The notes: generated by a model not told the origin, from the letters alone. A stretch of 55,870 nucleotides of DNA from Pasteurellaceae bacterium 15-036681 (GCA_002002485.1 MQVI01000013.1:1-55870), one strand, 5' to 3'; shown: positions 45,534 to 55,777, counted from the stretch's first letter. Program-made: numbers and translations.

Positions 45534-46661
45534 ATGAATAAGTTAAAAGCAATCAATTTGCAAGTGTACATAATGATTATTGCGATTATTGTCATCATGA
45601 GCTTTTTCTCAATAGCCACAGATGGTGCTTACTTGAGTGCTCGCAATATCTCAAATTTATTAAGACAAACCTCAATTACAGGTATTCTCGCCATTGGGAT
45701 GGTATTTGTTATTATCTCCGCTGAGATTGACCTATCTGTTGGCTCTTTGATGGGATTATTAGGCGGATTTGCCGCCATTACGAATGTGTGGTGGGGATGG
45801 CCATTACCCTTAACAATTTTAGTAACCCTTATTTTAGGTGGAATGCTAGGTGCTTGGAATGGATGGTGGGTTGCTTATCAGAAAGTACCTTCCTTTATTG
45901 TGACATTAGCTGGGATGCTTGCTTTTAGGGGGATTTTGATTGGTTTAACTAATGGTACAACAGTATCGCCAATTAGTAATGATATGATTTTAATTGGACA
46001 AGGTTATTTGCCAGATTTTGTTGGAATGGTATTAGGCACTGTAGCGGTATTTTGCTTTGTCGCATGGGGAAGCTATCAACGTAAAGTGAGAAAAAGTTTA
46101 AATCTTGCTGTCCCAACTGCTTCGAAAGATACCTTCAAATATGGACTTGTTACCATATTAGTATTAGGTGCAATTTATCTCTTAAATGACTATCGAGGTG
46201 TTCCTTTCCCTGTGTTGGTGTTAGCAATATTAACCGTTGCAGGTATGTTCTTAGCCAAGAAAACGGCATTTGGTCGTCATATTTATGCCATTGGCGGAAA
46301 TATAGAGGCAGCCAGATTATCAGGGATCAGTGTTGAAAAAGTGAAGTTAGCGATTTTCTCCATAAACGGCTTTTTGGTGGCAATTGCAGGTTTGATTTTA
46401 AGTGCACGTTTAGGTGCTGGATCATCATCCGCTGGGCAAAATGCTGAGCTAGATGCAATTGCCGCTTGTGTTATTGGCGGTGCAAGTTTAGCTGGTGGTA
46501 TCGGTAGTATTTATGGTGTAGTGATTGGTGCATTCATTATTGCATTACTTGATAATGGTATGAGTATGTTAGATGTACCAACTTTCTGGCAATATATCGT
46601 TAAAGGCTCTATTTTATTACTAGCAGTATGGGTAGATACCATTAGTAAGAAAAAAGCATAA
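45534..46661 (+). CDS. xylH: D-Xylose ABC transporter permease XylH
   Basis: 375-residue inner-membrane permease of the ribose/xylose branch with about ten hydrophobic segments. Family stretches are [52 protein letters not shown] and [19 protein letters not shown]. It ends the xylFGH operon and is followed by a strong terminator. Confidence 0.97.
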   Translation: MNKLKAINLQVYIMIIAIIVIMSFFSIATDGAYLSARNISNLLRQTSITGILAIGMVFVIISAEIDLSVGSLMGLLGGFAAITNVWWGWPLPLTILVTLILGGMLGAWNGWWVAYQKVPSFIVTLAGMLAFRGILIGLTNGTTVSPISNDMILIGQGYLPDFVGMVLGTVAVFCFVAWGSYQRKVRKSLNLAVPTASKDTFKYGLVTILVLGAIYLLNDYRGVPFPVLVLAILTVAGMFLAKKTAFGRHIYAIGGNIEAARLSGISVEKVKLAIFSINGFLVAIAGLILSARLGAGSSSAGQNAELDAIAACVIGGASLAGGIGSIYGVVIGAFIIALLDNGMSMLDVPTFWQYIVKGSILLLAVWVDTISKKKA

Positions 46662-46684
46662 CATTTGGGTTAAACAATAAAATG

Positions 46685-46725
46685 AACAGGCATAAACAGA
46701 GTTGTTTTATGCCTGTTGTTTTTTG
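46685..46725 (+). terminator. xylFGH terminator
   Basis: AACAGGCATAAA (46685-46696) pairs with TTTATGCCTGTT (46706-46717), followed by GTTTTTTG. Confidence 0.9.
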
Positions 46726-46804
46726 TAGGTATTTCATAGAGATACATCTTATGCCATTTTAGTTAAATAATTACGAGATTTTATTTTTACGTTCTGATTA
46801 TTAG

Positions 46805-46842
46805 TTATTGTGGTATGGTTCACAAAAAAGAAAAAACATAAT
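46805..46842 (+). promoter_or_regulatory. CRP site plus XylR-like operator upstream of xylE
   Basis: TGTGG-TATGGT-TCACA (46809-46824) is followed by AAAAAGAAAAAACATAAT. It matches the xylA-xylF site except for a few bases, and stands about 85 bases before the xylE ATG. This is the same arrangement relative to the gene as at xylF. Confidence 0.7.
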
Positions 46843-46926
46843 CTAAAAATGATTTTTAGGAATTGAGCAATTTGCTACGAGAATTAACAATAGGAACAAT
46901 TATTATATTTAAATTGGAGAGGAATT

Positions 46927-48426
46927 ATGTCCGGACAGAAAACAAGTCGCTATGTGATGGGGGTTACCTTAGTCGCTACATTAGGAGGACTTTTATTTGG
47001 TTATGATACAGCTGTTATATCAGGCACTGTATCTTCGCTAGATGTTGTCTTTATTCAGCCTAGAGGATTGCCTGAAATGAGTGCCAATTCATTATTGGGT
47101 TTTTGTGTTGCTAGTGCGCTAATCGGTTGTATTATTGGTGGTGCTTGTGGGGGATACCTTAGTAGTAAGTATGGGCGTAAAAAGGCTCTATTGATTGCTG
47201 CAGCACTTTTTTTAATTTCTGCATTAGGTTCAGCTTATCCTGAGTTTGGGTTTACTGCGATTAATGAAACCAATGATGTGCCTTACTATTTGAGTAATTA
47301 TCTTATTCAATTTGTGATTTATCGTATTATTGGTGGTATTGGTGTTGGTATAGCGTCAATGGTTTCGCCGATGTATATCGCTGAAATTACACCAGCGCAT
47401 ATTCGAGGTAAGATGGTATCGTTTAACCAATTTGCGATTATTGCTGGACAGCTTGTTGTTTATTTTGTTAACTATTTTATTGCAACAAATGGAGATAACA
47501 CCTGGTTGAATATGCTTGGTTGGCGCTATATGTTTTTATCAGAAGTTGTTCCCGCTGCATTATTTTTCTCATTATTACTCTTAGTCCCAGAAAGTCCACG
47601 TTGGCTTGTTCTTCAAAATAAATTTTCACAGGCAGAAGTGACCTTACTCAAATTATTGGGTGAGAAATCAGGTAAAAAAGAGTTACAAAATATTGTTTCC
47701 TCTTTAGAAAATCGTGTCGTAAAAGGCGCTCCGTTACTTTCATTTGGTCTAGGTGTGATTGTAATTGGTATCACTCTTTCTGTATTCCAGCAATTTGTAG
47801 GGATCAATGTTGCGCTTTACTATGCGCCAGAGATTTTTAAATCACTCGGTGCGAGTACAGATAGTGCTTTAATGCAGACAATTATTATGGGGGCGATCAA
47901 CCTATCTTGTACAACCATTGCAATTTTTACTGTAGATAAATATGGCCGTAAACCATTACAAATCATCGGTGCAATTGGAATGGCAATTGGTATGTTTGTA
48001 TTAGGAACAGCATTTTACGCAAATCTTTCTGGTACAGTGGCATTAACGGGTATGCTTTTCTATGTCGCAGCATTTGCGATTTCTTGGGGGCCTGTATGTT
48101 GGGTTTTACTTTCTGAAATCTTCCCTAATGCGATTCGTAGCCAAGCACTTGCGATTGCTGTTGCAACACAATGGATTGCAAACTATATCGTCTCTTGGAC
48201 ATTCCCAATGATGGATAAAAGCTCTTATCTTGTTGAGCATTTTAATCACGGCTTTGCATATTGGATTTACGGCGTAATGGCAATTTTAGCGTCATTATTT
48301 ATGTGGAAATACGTACCAGAGACGAAAGGTAAAACACTAGAAGAACTTGAATTATTATGGAGTAAAAATGGTTCTCAGACAGTAACATCAGAAGTTAAAA
48401 TATCAGGAGAACGTTGTACGGCTTAG
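46927..48426 (+). CDS. xylE: MFS sugar/H+ symporter, XylE-like
   Basis: 499-residue 12-helix major-facilitator sugar porter. Signatures are GGLLFGYDTAVISGTVSSL, SSKYGRKKALLIAA, PESPRWLVLQ, QQFVGINVALYYAPEIF, DKYGRKPLQ and PETKGKTLEELELLW. The context and the length (E. coli XylE 491) make D-xylose the likely substrate. The strain thus has two xylose uptake routes, one ATP-driven and one proton-driven. GGAGAGGAATT gives the ribosome site. Confidence 0.92.
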   Translation: MSGQKTSRYVMGVTLVATLGGLLFGYDTAVISGTVSSLDVVFIQPRGLPEMSANSLLGFCVASALIGCIIGGACGGYLSSKYGRKKALLIAAALFLISALGSAYPEFGFTAINETNDVPYYLSNYLIQFVIYRIIGGIGVGIASMVSPMYIAEITPAHIRGKMVSFNQFAIIAGQLVVYFVNYFIATNGDNTWLNMLGWRYMFLSEVVPAALFFSLLLLVPESPRWLVLQNKFSQAEVTLLKLLGEKSGKKELQNIVSSLENRVVKGAPLLSFGLGVIVIGITLSVFQQFVGINVALYYAPEIFKSLGASTDSALMQTIIMGAINLSCTTIAIFTVDKYGRKPLQIIGAIGMAIGMFVLGTAFYANLSGTVALTGMLFYVAAFAISWGPVCWVLLSEIFPNAIRSQALAIAVATQWIANYIVSWTFPMMDKSSYLVEHFNHGFAYWIYGVMAILASLFMWKYVPETKGKTLEELELLWSKNGSQTVTSEVKISGERCTA

Positions 48427-48496
48427 ATGTTAATTGGCTTTAGACTGCGGGATATGAGTTAGAGTAATACCAAGCCACCTTTAAATTTCAATATGC

Positions 48497-48502
48497 TATA
48501 AT
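48497..48502 (+). promoter_or_regulatory. xylR promoter, extended -10
   Basis: TGC-TATAAT forms an extended -10 box, 32 bases before the xylR ATG. No clear -35. Confidence 0.55.
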
Positions 48503-48533
48503 CAGTTCGATATTGAATTTAAAGGAAGGCTTA

Positions 48534-49712
48534 ATGACTACAAACTCGAAATATTACCGCATTGCCTTATTATTTAACGCAAATAAAGTCTATGATCGCC
48601 AAGTTGTTGAGGGGGTTGGGCAGTATCTCCAAGCTTCTCAATGTACTTGGGATATTTTTGTTGAAGACGAATTTGTGTATCACAAAGATACGATTAATGA
48701 TCTCTCCATCGACGGCATTATTGCGGATTTTGATGATCCTGAAACCGCTCAACTTTTGCAATTTATCAATGTACCCACTATTGCTGTTGGTGGGTCTTAT
48801 CAAAACCCTGATCACTATCCGCATTTTCCTTACGTTGCGACCGATAATTATGCTTTGATTGAAATGGCTTTTTTACATTTAAAAGAAAAAGGCATCAGCA
48901 ACTTTGCTTTTTATGGTTTACGCACCGAAGAAGAATAACATTGGTCTATTGAGCGTAAAAATGCGTTTATGAGCCTAATGGAGCAGAATGAGTATCCCAT
49001 TTCAATTTATGAAGGTGAGCAGATAAGTTCGCATAACTGGCAAACAGAACAAGAAAAGTTAAGTCAATGGTTGCGTTCTTTGCCTGAGCATACAGGGATT
49101 ATTGCTGTTACTGATGCGCGAGCTCGCCATCTATTACAAGCCTGTGAATATCTCAAAATTGCGGTACCAGAACAACTGTGTGTGATTGGCATCGATAATG
49201 AAGAGTTGATTCAATATCTATCGCGAGTTTCTCTCTCTTCAGTGTCGCAAGGAACTAAGCAAATTGGTTATCGTGCGGCAAAAATGTTACACAATTTGTT
49301 GAGTGGGCTTCCAGTTAGCCATAAACCTGTATTGATTCCGCCGACTAATGTCGAGCAACGCCAATCAACAGATTATCGTTCATTGAAAGATCCGTTGGTG
49401 ATTCAAGCAATGCATTATATTCGTCATCGAGCTTGTCACGGCATTAAAGTTGAACAAGTGTTGGATCACCTAAGAACATCTCGTTCCAATTTGGAGCTAC
49501 GCTTTAAGGCTGAGATGGATAAAACGATTCATCAAGTGATTCATGAAGAGAAAATCCAACGAGCGATTCATTTATTATGTCAAACGGATATCTCTATTCA
49601 GGAGATTTCAGAAGTGTGTGGCTATCCATCGCTACAATATTTCTATTCCGTGTTTAAAAAAGAGCAGAACCAGACACCAAAAGAGTTTAGGGAATCAAAC
49701 GCAAAAGGCTAA
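48534..49712 (+). pseudogene. xylR: Xylose operon regulator XylR, interrupted by an in-frame TAA
   Basis: AraC-family xylose-responsive activator: periplasmic-binding-like sensor domain, then a C-terminal two-helix-turn-helix domain (VEQVLDHLRTSRSNLELRFK and ISEVCGYPSLQYFYSVFKKE). The ATG at 48534 follows AAGGAAGG. The frame is open except for codon 135 (TAA, 48936-48938). Homology carries on in the same frame directly after it (HWSIERKNAF). Read through, the protein would have 392 residues, the exact E. coli length. A single substitution at a CAA, AAA or GAA codon would explain the stop. Restart at 48969 (MSLMEQNEYP) could give the DNA-binding half without the full sensor, but the ribosome site is poor. 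Confidence 0.9.
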
Positions 49713-49728
49713 ATACTTAAAATGAAAA

Positions 49729-49755
49729 ACGGTATGACATTGTGAGTCATACCGT
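49729..49755. terminator. Terminator between xylR and dapF
   Basis: ACGGTATGAC (49729-49738) pairs with GTCATACCGT (49746-49755). The T-rich side is on the minus strand, so it serves dapF best and may also stop xylR. Confidence 0.75.
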
Positions 49756-49775
49756 GATCAAGCGGTCGGTTTTAC

Positions 49776-50600
49776 CTAAAGTTTTACAAATCCATCATAA
49801 ATATGAGTTGCGTCACCGGTCATATAAAGTGGATGCCCGACACCTTCCCACTCAATAAACAGTAAACCACCGGGTAAATCTACTTGGACTTTGCTATCTA
49901 AAGCGCCTTGCATAATGCCTACAGCAACTGCACCACAGGCACCGCTACCACAAGCTTGAGTTTCACCTGCGCCACGTTCAAAAACACGCAATTTGATATG
50001 GTTACGATTCATTACTTGCATAAAGCCAATATTAGCGCGTTCTGGGAAACGTTCGTGGCTTTCGAGTAAAGGGCCTAATTGTTCCACATTAGCAGTTTGA
50101 ATATCTTCTACTTGCAGAACACAGTGTGGGTTACCCATTGAAACTACGCCGCATAACACAGTTTGAATATCGGTACGTAAAATATAATTTTTCTCAAATT
50201 TATTGGCTGTAAATGGCACTTGTGCCGGTTCCCAAATTGGCTCGCCCATATTTACACGAACTTGGCCGTCTTCTTTTAGGCTTAGAACCATTTTCCCTTT
50301 TGCAGTGCTTACGCCGATATCTTGCTTGTTGGTTAAACCTTTTAGCGTCACAAAACGTGCGAAACAGCGAGCGCCATTTCCACATTGAGCAACTTCGCTA
50401 CCGTCCGCATTAAAAATACGGTAGTGAAAATCTAATTCTGGGTCATAAGGGGGTTCAACGAGAAGTAATTGATCAAAGCCAATGCCGCGATGGCGATCTG
50501 ATAGCTTACGGATAATTTCATCGGTTAAATAGACATTTTGAGTAACGCCATCAATTACCATAAAATCATTGCCTAAACCGTGCATTTTTGAGAATTGCAT
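49776..50600 (-). CDS. dapF: Diaminopimelate epimerase
   Basis: 274-residue PLP-independent racemase that converts LL- to meso-diaminopimelate for lysine and peptidoglycan synthesis. The two catalytic cysteines are in [15 protein letters not shown] and [15 protein letters not shown]. The N-terminus is [17 protein letters not shown]. The start at 50600 has AGGAAAAAAT upstream; 13 extra open codons run into the shared promoter region. Divergent from the dcu gene. Confidence 0.97.
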   Translation of the reverse strand: MQFSKMHGLGNDFMVIDGVTQNVYLTDEIIRKLSDRHRGIGFDQLLLVEPPYDPELDFHYRIFNADGSEVAQCGNGARCFARFVTLKGLTNKQDIGVSTAKGKMVLSLKEDGQVRVNMGEPIWEPAQVPFTANKFEKNYILRTDIQTVLCGVVSMGNPHCVLQVEDIQTANVEQLGPLLESHERFPERANIGFMQVMNRNHIKLRVFERGAGETQACGSGACGAVAVGIMQGALDSKVQVDLPGGLLFIEWEGVGHPLYMTGDATHIYDGFVKL

Positions 50601-50625
50601 ATTTTTTCCTATTTTCAGAGTATTA

Positions 50626-50639
50626 TTGATTTCCATCAT
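50626..50639. promoter_or_regulatory. FNR-type box between dapF and dcu
   Basis: TTGAT-TTCC-ATCAT matches nine of ten defined bases of the FNR consensus TTGAT-N4-ATCAA. It is 112 bases upstream of the dcu ATG, suiting anaerobic activation of that gene. Confidence 0.6.
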
Positions 50640-50750
50640 ATTGAGTAATTATCTTTGTGATATATTTTTAACTCCTCTGGAGTGTTCAATATTTTATGAA
50701 CGTTTTCCATAGTATGAGGGCTTTTTCTTTAAATTACAATGGAGCGAATT

Positions 50751-52073
50751 ATGTCTGCTATGTTTCTTATTCAGTTTGCAGTTGTATTACTCTGTATTTT
50801 AGTCGGTGCACGTATTGGTGGTATCGGCTTAGGGGTAATGGGGGGCGTTGGACTAGCAATTCTGTCTTTCGTTTTCGGACTACAACCTGCAGGTTTACCT
50901 ATTGATGTGATGTTAATGATTATGGCTGTGGTTTCAGCAGCGGCAGCAATGCAAGCCGCTGGTGGCCTAGACTATATGATCAAAATCGCAACCAATATCT
51001 TACGTAAAAATCCTAAATATATTACTTTTATCGCACCAGCTGTAACATGGACATTTACAGTACTTGCTGGAACGGGACACGTTGCTTATTCTGTGTTACC
51101 GGTTATTGCGGAAGTAAGTCGCCATAATGGTGTTCGCCCAGAACGCCCATTATCAATGGCGGTAATTGCATCGCAATTTGCTATTGTGGCTAGCCCAATA
51201 GCTGCCGCGGTAGTGGCGGTGGTGGCTTATCTTGAGCCACAAGGTATCCATTTAGGTGATGTGTTAATTGTTACAATGCCAGCTACTATTTTAGGTCTTT
51301 TCTGTGCATGTATAATTGTGAACAAAATGGGTAAAGAGTTAAAAGATGATCCACATTATCAAGCGCTTTTAAAAGACCCTAAATATGTTGCAGAAAACCA
51401 TGCGAATGTTGACCCTGCTGATATCGAAATCAGTCCAACCGCAAAAACATCGGTTGGTCTATTCTTATTAGGTGCATTCCTTGTAGTATTAATGGGAGCC
51501 GTTCCTTCGTTACGTCCAGCATTCGATGGAAAAGCAATGGGGATGGCACATACGATCGAAATCGTTATGTTAACGGTAGGCGCATTAATCATTTTACTTT
51601 GTAAACCAAATGGTAATGCGATTACTCAAGGTTCTGTATTCCATGCAGGTATGCGTGCGGTTATCGCTATTTTCGGTATTGCATGGTTAGGTGATACACT
51701 GATGAATGCACATATGACCGAAGTAAAAGGCATGGTTTCAAGTTTAGTTGAAACTGCGCCTTGGGCATTTGCATTTGCTCTATTTGTGTTATCTGTATTA
51801 GTAAATAGTCAAGGGGCAACTGTTGCGACACTATTCCCACTTGGTATTGCATTAGGTATTCCAGCACCAATTCTAATCGGTGTATTTGTTGCAGTTAATG
51901 GTTATTTCTTTGTGCCAAATTATGGTCCAATCATTGCGACAATTGACTTTGACACAACGGGTACCACAAGAATTGGTAAATTCATCTTTAACCACAGTTT
52001 TATGATTCCTGGTTTGTTAAGTATGGCATTTTCAATTGCTTTTGGTTTACTATTTGCAAATATCCTACTTTAA
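50751..52073 (+). CDS. dcuB: Anaerobic C4-dicarboxylate transporter, Dcu family
   Basis: 440-residue inner-membrane carrier that exchanges fumarate, malate or aspartate for succinate during fumarate respiration. About 10-12 hydrophobic segments. Family stretches are [52 protein letters not shown] and [20 protein letters not shown]. The second ATG (50751) was chosen because GGAG lies six bases before it. DcuA and DcuB are hard to separate here; some stretches look DcuA-like. A good FNR box lies upstream and a terminator follows. Confidence 0.93.
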   Translation: MSAMFLIQFAVVLLCILVGARIGGIGLGVMGGVGLAILSFVFGLQPAGLPIDVMLMIMAVVSAAAAMQAAGGLDYMIKIATNILRKNPKYITFIAPAVTWTFTVLAGTGHVAYSVLPVIAEVSRHNGVRPERPLSMAVIASQFAIVASPIAAAVVAVVAYLEPQGIHLGDVLIVTMPATILGLFCACIIVNKMGKELKDDPHYQALLKDPKYVAENHANVDPADIEISPTAKTSVGLFLLGAFLVVLMGAVPSLRPAFDGKAMGMAHTIEIVMLTVGALIILLCKPNGNAITQGSVFHAGMRAVIAIFGIAWLGDTLMNAHMTEVKGMVSSLVETAPWAFAFALFVLSVLVNSQGATVATLFPLGIALGIPAPILIGVFVAVNGYFFVPNYGPIIATIDFDTTGTTRIGKFIFNHSFMIPGLLSMAFSIAFGLLFANILL

Positions 52074-52093
52074 TTTACAGTTAACTTAGTCCT

Positions 52094-52145
52094 AAGCGAT
52101 TTATTTGATGTAGTTCACACATTGAATAAATCGCTTTATTTTTTT
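52094..52145 (+). terminator. dcu terminator
   Basis: AAGCGATTTATT (52094-52105) pairs with AATAAATCGCTT (52125-52136), then TATTTTTTT. Confidence 0.85.
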
Positions 52146-52207
52146 AGAGCTATTTTAATTTTATTGGGGTAGTATCTATTTTATCTGCTATTTATGGAGA
52201 ATCCTCA

Positions 52208-53158
52208 ATGAGCTCTATTGCTAAATATTCATTACTTGCAATTTGTACCTGTATGTCTACTTCTGTGCTCGCGGAAGAAGTTTGGGTTGATCAACAACAT
52301 GCTAACGTTAAACAGAATCTACATTCTTGGTCCAACACTATTGACAACTGGTTAGGTACTCCTGATCCCAATAAACCAGCTTCTGCAGGGTTAAGAATTA
52401 TGCTTGATAGCACTTGGAATCGTTATGATGGCTATTCTATTAAACCTCGTGTACGCGGTAAAATTCGCTTGCCGACCTTAAAAAAACACCTCAGTGTTGT
52501 ATTTGGTGATGAAGATTTAGATAACCATGCTCGTGATAGAAGTCAAATGCATCCGAACTACAAAGCTCCTATCCAAAATGATAAAAAATATGATACTCGT
52601 CAAGCTCGTAATGATAATGCTTCATTAGCACTTCGTTGGTCTGATGGTATTAAAGCGCTAGGAATTGATACGGATGTGGATTTAGGGGTTCGTTCGGGGG
52701 CGGATATTTTCTTGCGCTTTAAAGCAAGTAAAGAGTGGCAGCATGATGAACATTTTTCTACTCGTTTAGAACAGATTTATCGCTATGGTATTAATAGTAA
52801 GCATTATGTGCGTACAAATTTAGAAAATAAATTTACTGAGAATGAAAGTGTATTTGTTAATAACCACACCTATTTAGAGTATACGCATGATCGAGATGAG
52901 AATGTCAATTGGGGCAATAGCTTATATCGCCAACATAATTTTGAAGGGGTTAAGCGCCTAAACTACGGGCTTGCTGTAGGGGGCGATATCGCTAGTAAGA
53001 AACCTCATTTAGATTACTATGGTCCTTTCATTAACTGGCGCCAACCTATTTTACGAGAATGGCTTTTTATGCAGCCTGAAGTTCATTATTACAATAGTAA
53101 GAAATTGGACCGTCCACACCATTTTGGGGCATTCCTGCGCATGGAGGCAATTTTCTAG
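52208..53158 (+). CDS. Putative outer-membrane beta-barrel protein, unknown function
   Basis: 316 residues with a signal peptide (SSIAKYSLLAICTCMSTSVL, cleavage after LA). The mature protein has alternating strands typical of a barrel (IKPRVRGKIRLPTL, HYVRTNLENKFT, LDYYGPFINW) and ends in a C-terminal Phe (FLRMEAIF), the BAM recognition pattern. I do not recognise a named family. It has its own ribosome site (GGAGAATCCTCA) and terminator, so it is a single-gene transcript. A role as channel, receptor or enzyme cannot be told apart. Confidence 0.75.
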   Translation: MSSIAKYSLLAICTCMSTSVLAEEVWVDQQHANVKQNLHSWSNTIDNWLGTPDPNKPASAGLRIMLDSTWNRYDGYSIKPRVRGKIRLPTLKKHLSVVFGDEDLDNHARDRSQMHPNYKAPIQNDKKYDTRQARNDNASLALRWSDGIKALGIDTDVDLGVRSGADIFLRFKASKEWQHDEHFSTRLEQIYRYGINSKHYVRTNLENKFTENESVFVNNHTYLEYTHDRDENVNWGNSLYRQHNFEGVKRLNYGLAVGGDIASKKPHLDYYGPFINWRQPILREWLFMQPEVHYYNSKKLDRPHHFGAFLRMEAIF

Positions 53159-53174
53159 TTTATTCATATAATAT

Positions 53175-53222
53175 AAAAAGAGTTGTTCATGATGTTTAAA
53201 GTAATGAGCAACTCTTTTTCTT
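53175..53222. terminator. Bidirectional terminator between the barrel protein and nitroreductase genes
   Basis: AAAAAGAGTTGTTCAT (53175-53190) pairs with ATGAGCAACTCTTTTT (53204-53219). T tracts stand on both strands. Confidence 0.9.
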
Positions 53223-53252
53223 TTATTGGCTATTCAGTTACCTTTAAGAACG

Positions 53253-53909
53253 TTATGCCCACTGAACAATTTCTTCGAGTGCTTTACGTTCCTTAGGTTT
53301 AATTTCAGCAGCACGGTAGCCGAATGTTACCGCAACGGATAAGCCATAATCTTCGGGATCAAGCAATCCTTCCTCTACTAAAATATTACTTACTTGTTCA
53401 TAGTGCATTCCCTCAATTGGGCAACTATCAATACCAAGCATTGCTGCACCAGTCATCATATTGGCTAATGCAATATAAGTTTGCTTGCCAGCCCAGTCAA
53501 ATAGCTTACGCTCATCATCTGCAATTGGCATATCGATAGTTTGGAAACTTTTATATTTTGCGAGGGCTTTTTGACGTTGTTCATCTGTAAAGCCACGACG
53601 AGCCATTACGTCAGCAAAGAAATCTGAGTCATAACGAGCATGTTTTTTAGCAAGAATTATTACAAGGTAGCTCGCATCATCTATTGAAGATTGCATTCCC
53701 CATGCAAAAGGCTTGATTTTTGCACGTAAAGCAGGGTTTTGAATAACTAAAAACTTCCAAGGTTCTGAGCCAACAGAGCTTGGTGAGCGACGAGCAAATT
53801 CTAAAATTGTTGCAAAATCTTGCTCACTGATTTTTTTATTTGGATCATAGTGGCGCACCGACACACGACGTTCAAAAACTTCTAATGCTTGTTGGTTAGT
53901 TAAGATCAT
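53253..53909 (-). CDS. NAD(P)H nitroreductase, NfsB-like
   Basis: 218-residue FMN-dependent oxidoreductase. The N-terminal RRVSVRHYDPNKKISEQDF-like segment binds FMN phosphate (RRSPSSVGSEPWKFLV next). The ALANMMTGAAMLGIDSCPIEGM block and GYRAAEIKPKERK close it. The length matches NfsB (217). Such enzymes reduce nitroaromatics and quinones; the natural substrate is unsure. Single gene. Confidence 0.93.
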   Translation of the reverse strand: MILTNQQALEVFERRVSVRHYDPNKKISEQDFATILEFARRSPSSVGSEPWKFLVIQNPALRAKIKPFAWGMQSSIDDASYLVIILAKKHARYDSDFFADVMARRGFTDEQRQKALAKYKSFQTIDMPIADDERKLFDWAGKQTYIALANMMTGAAMLGIDSCPIEGMHYEQVSNILVEEGLLDPEDYGLSVAVTFGYRAAEIKPKERKALEEIVQWA

Positions 53910-53992
53910 TAATTTACCTCGTAATTAAATGTGAAAGAGATCAACACTATACGCCCTTATTGGTGTAAAGAGTATGTGCTAAATCAAAATAA

Positions 53993-54024
53993 AAACGGAT
54001 ATAACCTAAAAGTTATATCCGTTT
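53993..54024 (-). terminator. lipB-lipA terminator
   Basis: AAACGGATATAAC (53993-54005) pairs with GTTATATCCGTTT (54012-54024); on the minus strand TTATTTT follows. Confidence 0.85.
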
Positions 54025-54043
54025 ACTAAAGCTAGGAGTAAAA

Positions 54044-55006
54044 TTATTTCACCATTCCACCGCTTGCTTGTAAATCAGCGTGATATGAAGAACGCACGAA
54101 TGGACCACAAGCTGCGTGTTCAAAGCCCATTTCTTCAGCTTTTTCACGGAACATATCGAATTCCGTTGGGTGAACATAGCGTGTCACTGGTAAGTGGTGG
54201 CGGCTTGGTTGTAGGTATTGACCTAAAGTCAGCATAGTTACGCCGTGATCGCGTAAATCTTGCATTACTTCTAAGATCTCTTCATTGGTTTCACCTAAAC
54301 CGACCATAATCCCTGATTTTGTTGGAATATCTGGGAACTCTTGTTTAAAGATTTGTAGTAATTTAAGTGACCAATTGTAGTCTGCACCTGGGCGTACTTC
54401 TTTATATAAACGTGGTACGTTTTCCATATTATGGTTGAATACATCTGGTGGGTTCTGTTTTAAGATTTCCACTGCTTGCTCAATACGACCACGGAAGTCC
54501 GGCACTAAAATCTCAATTTTGATACCCGGATTAATCGCACGGATTTCACGTACACAAGCTGCAAAGTGTGCCGCACCACGGTCTGGTAAATCATCACGAT
54601 CCACAGAAGTGATAACCACATATTTAAGCTTCATATCTTGAATGGTTTCAGCCAATTTCTTCGGCTCATCTTGATCAAGCGGAAGTGGTTTACCATGTGC
54701 TACATCACAGAACGGACAACGACGCGTACAGATGGCACCCATAATCATAAAGGTTGCGGTACCGTGGTTAAAACATTCGTGCAGGTTCGGGCAAGATGCT
54801 TCTTCACATACCGAGTGTAAACCATGACGACGCATACCATTTTTGATGCTGTCGATTTTTGCCGAGTTCGCTGGCAATTTAATTTTCATCCACTCAGGTT
54901 TTTTGAGTAGCTCTTGGTTTGGATCGATATTTTTTACTGGGATAATGGACGTTTTAGCGGCATCACGATATTTCACGCCTCGTTCCATTTTAAAAGGTGT
55001 AGCCAT
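54044..55006 (-). CDS. lipA: Lipoyl synthase
   Basis: 320-residue radical-SAM enzyme that inserts two sulfurs into protein-bound octanoyl groups. The auxiliary cluster cysteines are in [12 protein letters not shown] (about residues 70-81) and the SAM cluster in CTRRCPFC (about residues 96-103). [13 protein letters not shown] and the C-terminal RSSYHAD motif, whose Ser ligates the auxiliary cluster, are present. It follows lipB by 12 bases and is coupled with it. Confidence 0.98.
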   Translation of the reverse strand: MATPFKMERGVKYRDAAKTSIIPVKNIDPNQELLKKPEWMKIKLPANSAKIDSIKNGMRRHGLHSVCEEASCPNLHECFNHGTATFMIMGAICTRRCPFCDVAHGKPLPLDQDEPKKLAETIQDMKLKYVVITSVDRDDLPDRGAAHFAACVREIRAINPGIKIEILVPDFRGRIEQAVEILKQNPPDVFNHNMENVPRLYKEVRPGADYNWSLKLLQIFKQEFPDIPTKSGIMVGLGETNEEILEVMQDLRDHGVTMLTLGQYLQPSRHHLPVTRYVHPTEFDMFREKAEEMGFEHAACGPFVRSSYHADLQASGGMVK

Positions 55007-55018
55007 TGGCTGTTATTC

Positions 55019-55678
55019 CTATTTGTTAATAATTTGTTGCGTATTATAACCGAGAATTTGGGTAAAGTAATTGACCAATTTCGGTGCGATTTTTTGGCAT
55101 TGTGCTTCGTTTGTTTCGATAAAATCAGCCACTTGGCACATTTCTAAACCGGCATAGCCGCAAGGATTAATATTGCGAAACGGCATTAAATCCATATTGA
55201 TATTCAGTGCTAAACCATGGAATGAGCAACCTTTGCGGATACGTAAGCCAAGGGAGCAGATTTTCTTGCCATCGACATACACCCCAGGAGCATCGGGTTT
55301 CGGATAAGATTCAATACCGTAATCTGCAAGGGTTTTTACTACACATTGTTCTAATGCGGTCACTAATTCACGTACGTTTAAATCGCTGCCATTTGCTTTA
55401 TGGCGTTTAATATCAATCAGCACATACATAATTTGCTGACCCGGCCCGTGATAGGTAATTTGTCCACCACGATCCGATTGTACCACTGGGATATTGGTTG
55501 GATTTAACAGATGTTCTGGCTTTCCTGCCGAACCTTGAGTAAATACAGGATTGTGTTCAACTAGCCAAATTTCATCAGGAGTATTTTCGTCACGGTTATC
55601 GGTGAACTCTTGCATTTTATGCCAGATTTCATCGTAATTTTGGGTGCCAAGTTGGCGGATAATTAGGGGAAGATTCAT
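55019..55678 (-). CDS. lipB: Octanoyl-[acyl carrier protein]:protein octanoyltransferase
   Basis: 219-residue enzyme that moves octanoate from ACP to lipoyl domains, the step before LipA. Motifs are [52 protein letters not shown] (catalytic Lys) and [10 protein letters not shown] (catalytic Cys). The start is the methionine of [11 protein letters not shown] (55678); an in-frame ATG six codons earlier (55696) is possible. A longer frame reads into a palindromic repeat and is not credible. The repeat sits where the promoter would normally be. Confidence 0.95.
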   Translation of the reverse strand: MNLPLIIRQLGTQNYDEIWHKMQEFTDNRDENTPDEIWLVEHNPVFTQGSAGKPEHLLNPTNIPVVQSDRGGQITYHGPGQQIMYVLIDIKRHKANGSDLNVRELVTALEQCVVKTLADYGIESYPKPDAPGVYVDGKKICSLGLRIRKGCSFHGLALNINMDLMPFRNINPCGYAGLEMCQVADFIETNEAQCQKIAPKLVNYFTQILGYNTQQIINK

Positions 55679-55701
55679 TTGTATCGTACCAGCCATATTG
55701 T

Positions 55702-55753
55702 AGGGTGCGTGTAAACGCACCATGGTTATAAACGGTGCGTTTACACGCACCCT
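55702..55753. repeat. Perfect 19-bp inverted repeat upstream of lipB
   Basis: GGGTGCGTGTAAACGCACC (55703-55721) pairs exactly with its complement at 55734-55752 around a 12-base loop. Each arm is itself partly palindromic (GTGCGT..ACGCAC). It starts 24 bases upstream of the lipB ATG. TAGGGTGCGTG-type repeats occur as extragenic elements in many proteobacteria; a GCACCC remnant is also seen near 55832. Confidence 0.8.
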
Positions 55754-55777
55754 TGTATGAGAACATCAATGAGATAA

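Noticed and set aside
48936..48938. Recoding of the xylR stop (selenocysteine or read-through)
   Set aside because: The codon is TAA, not TGA, and no recoding hairpin is evident; nonsense mutation or sequence error is simpler.
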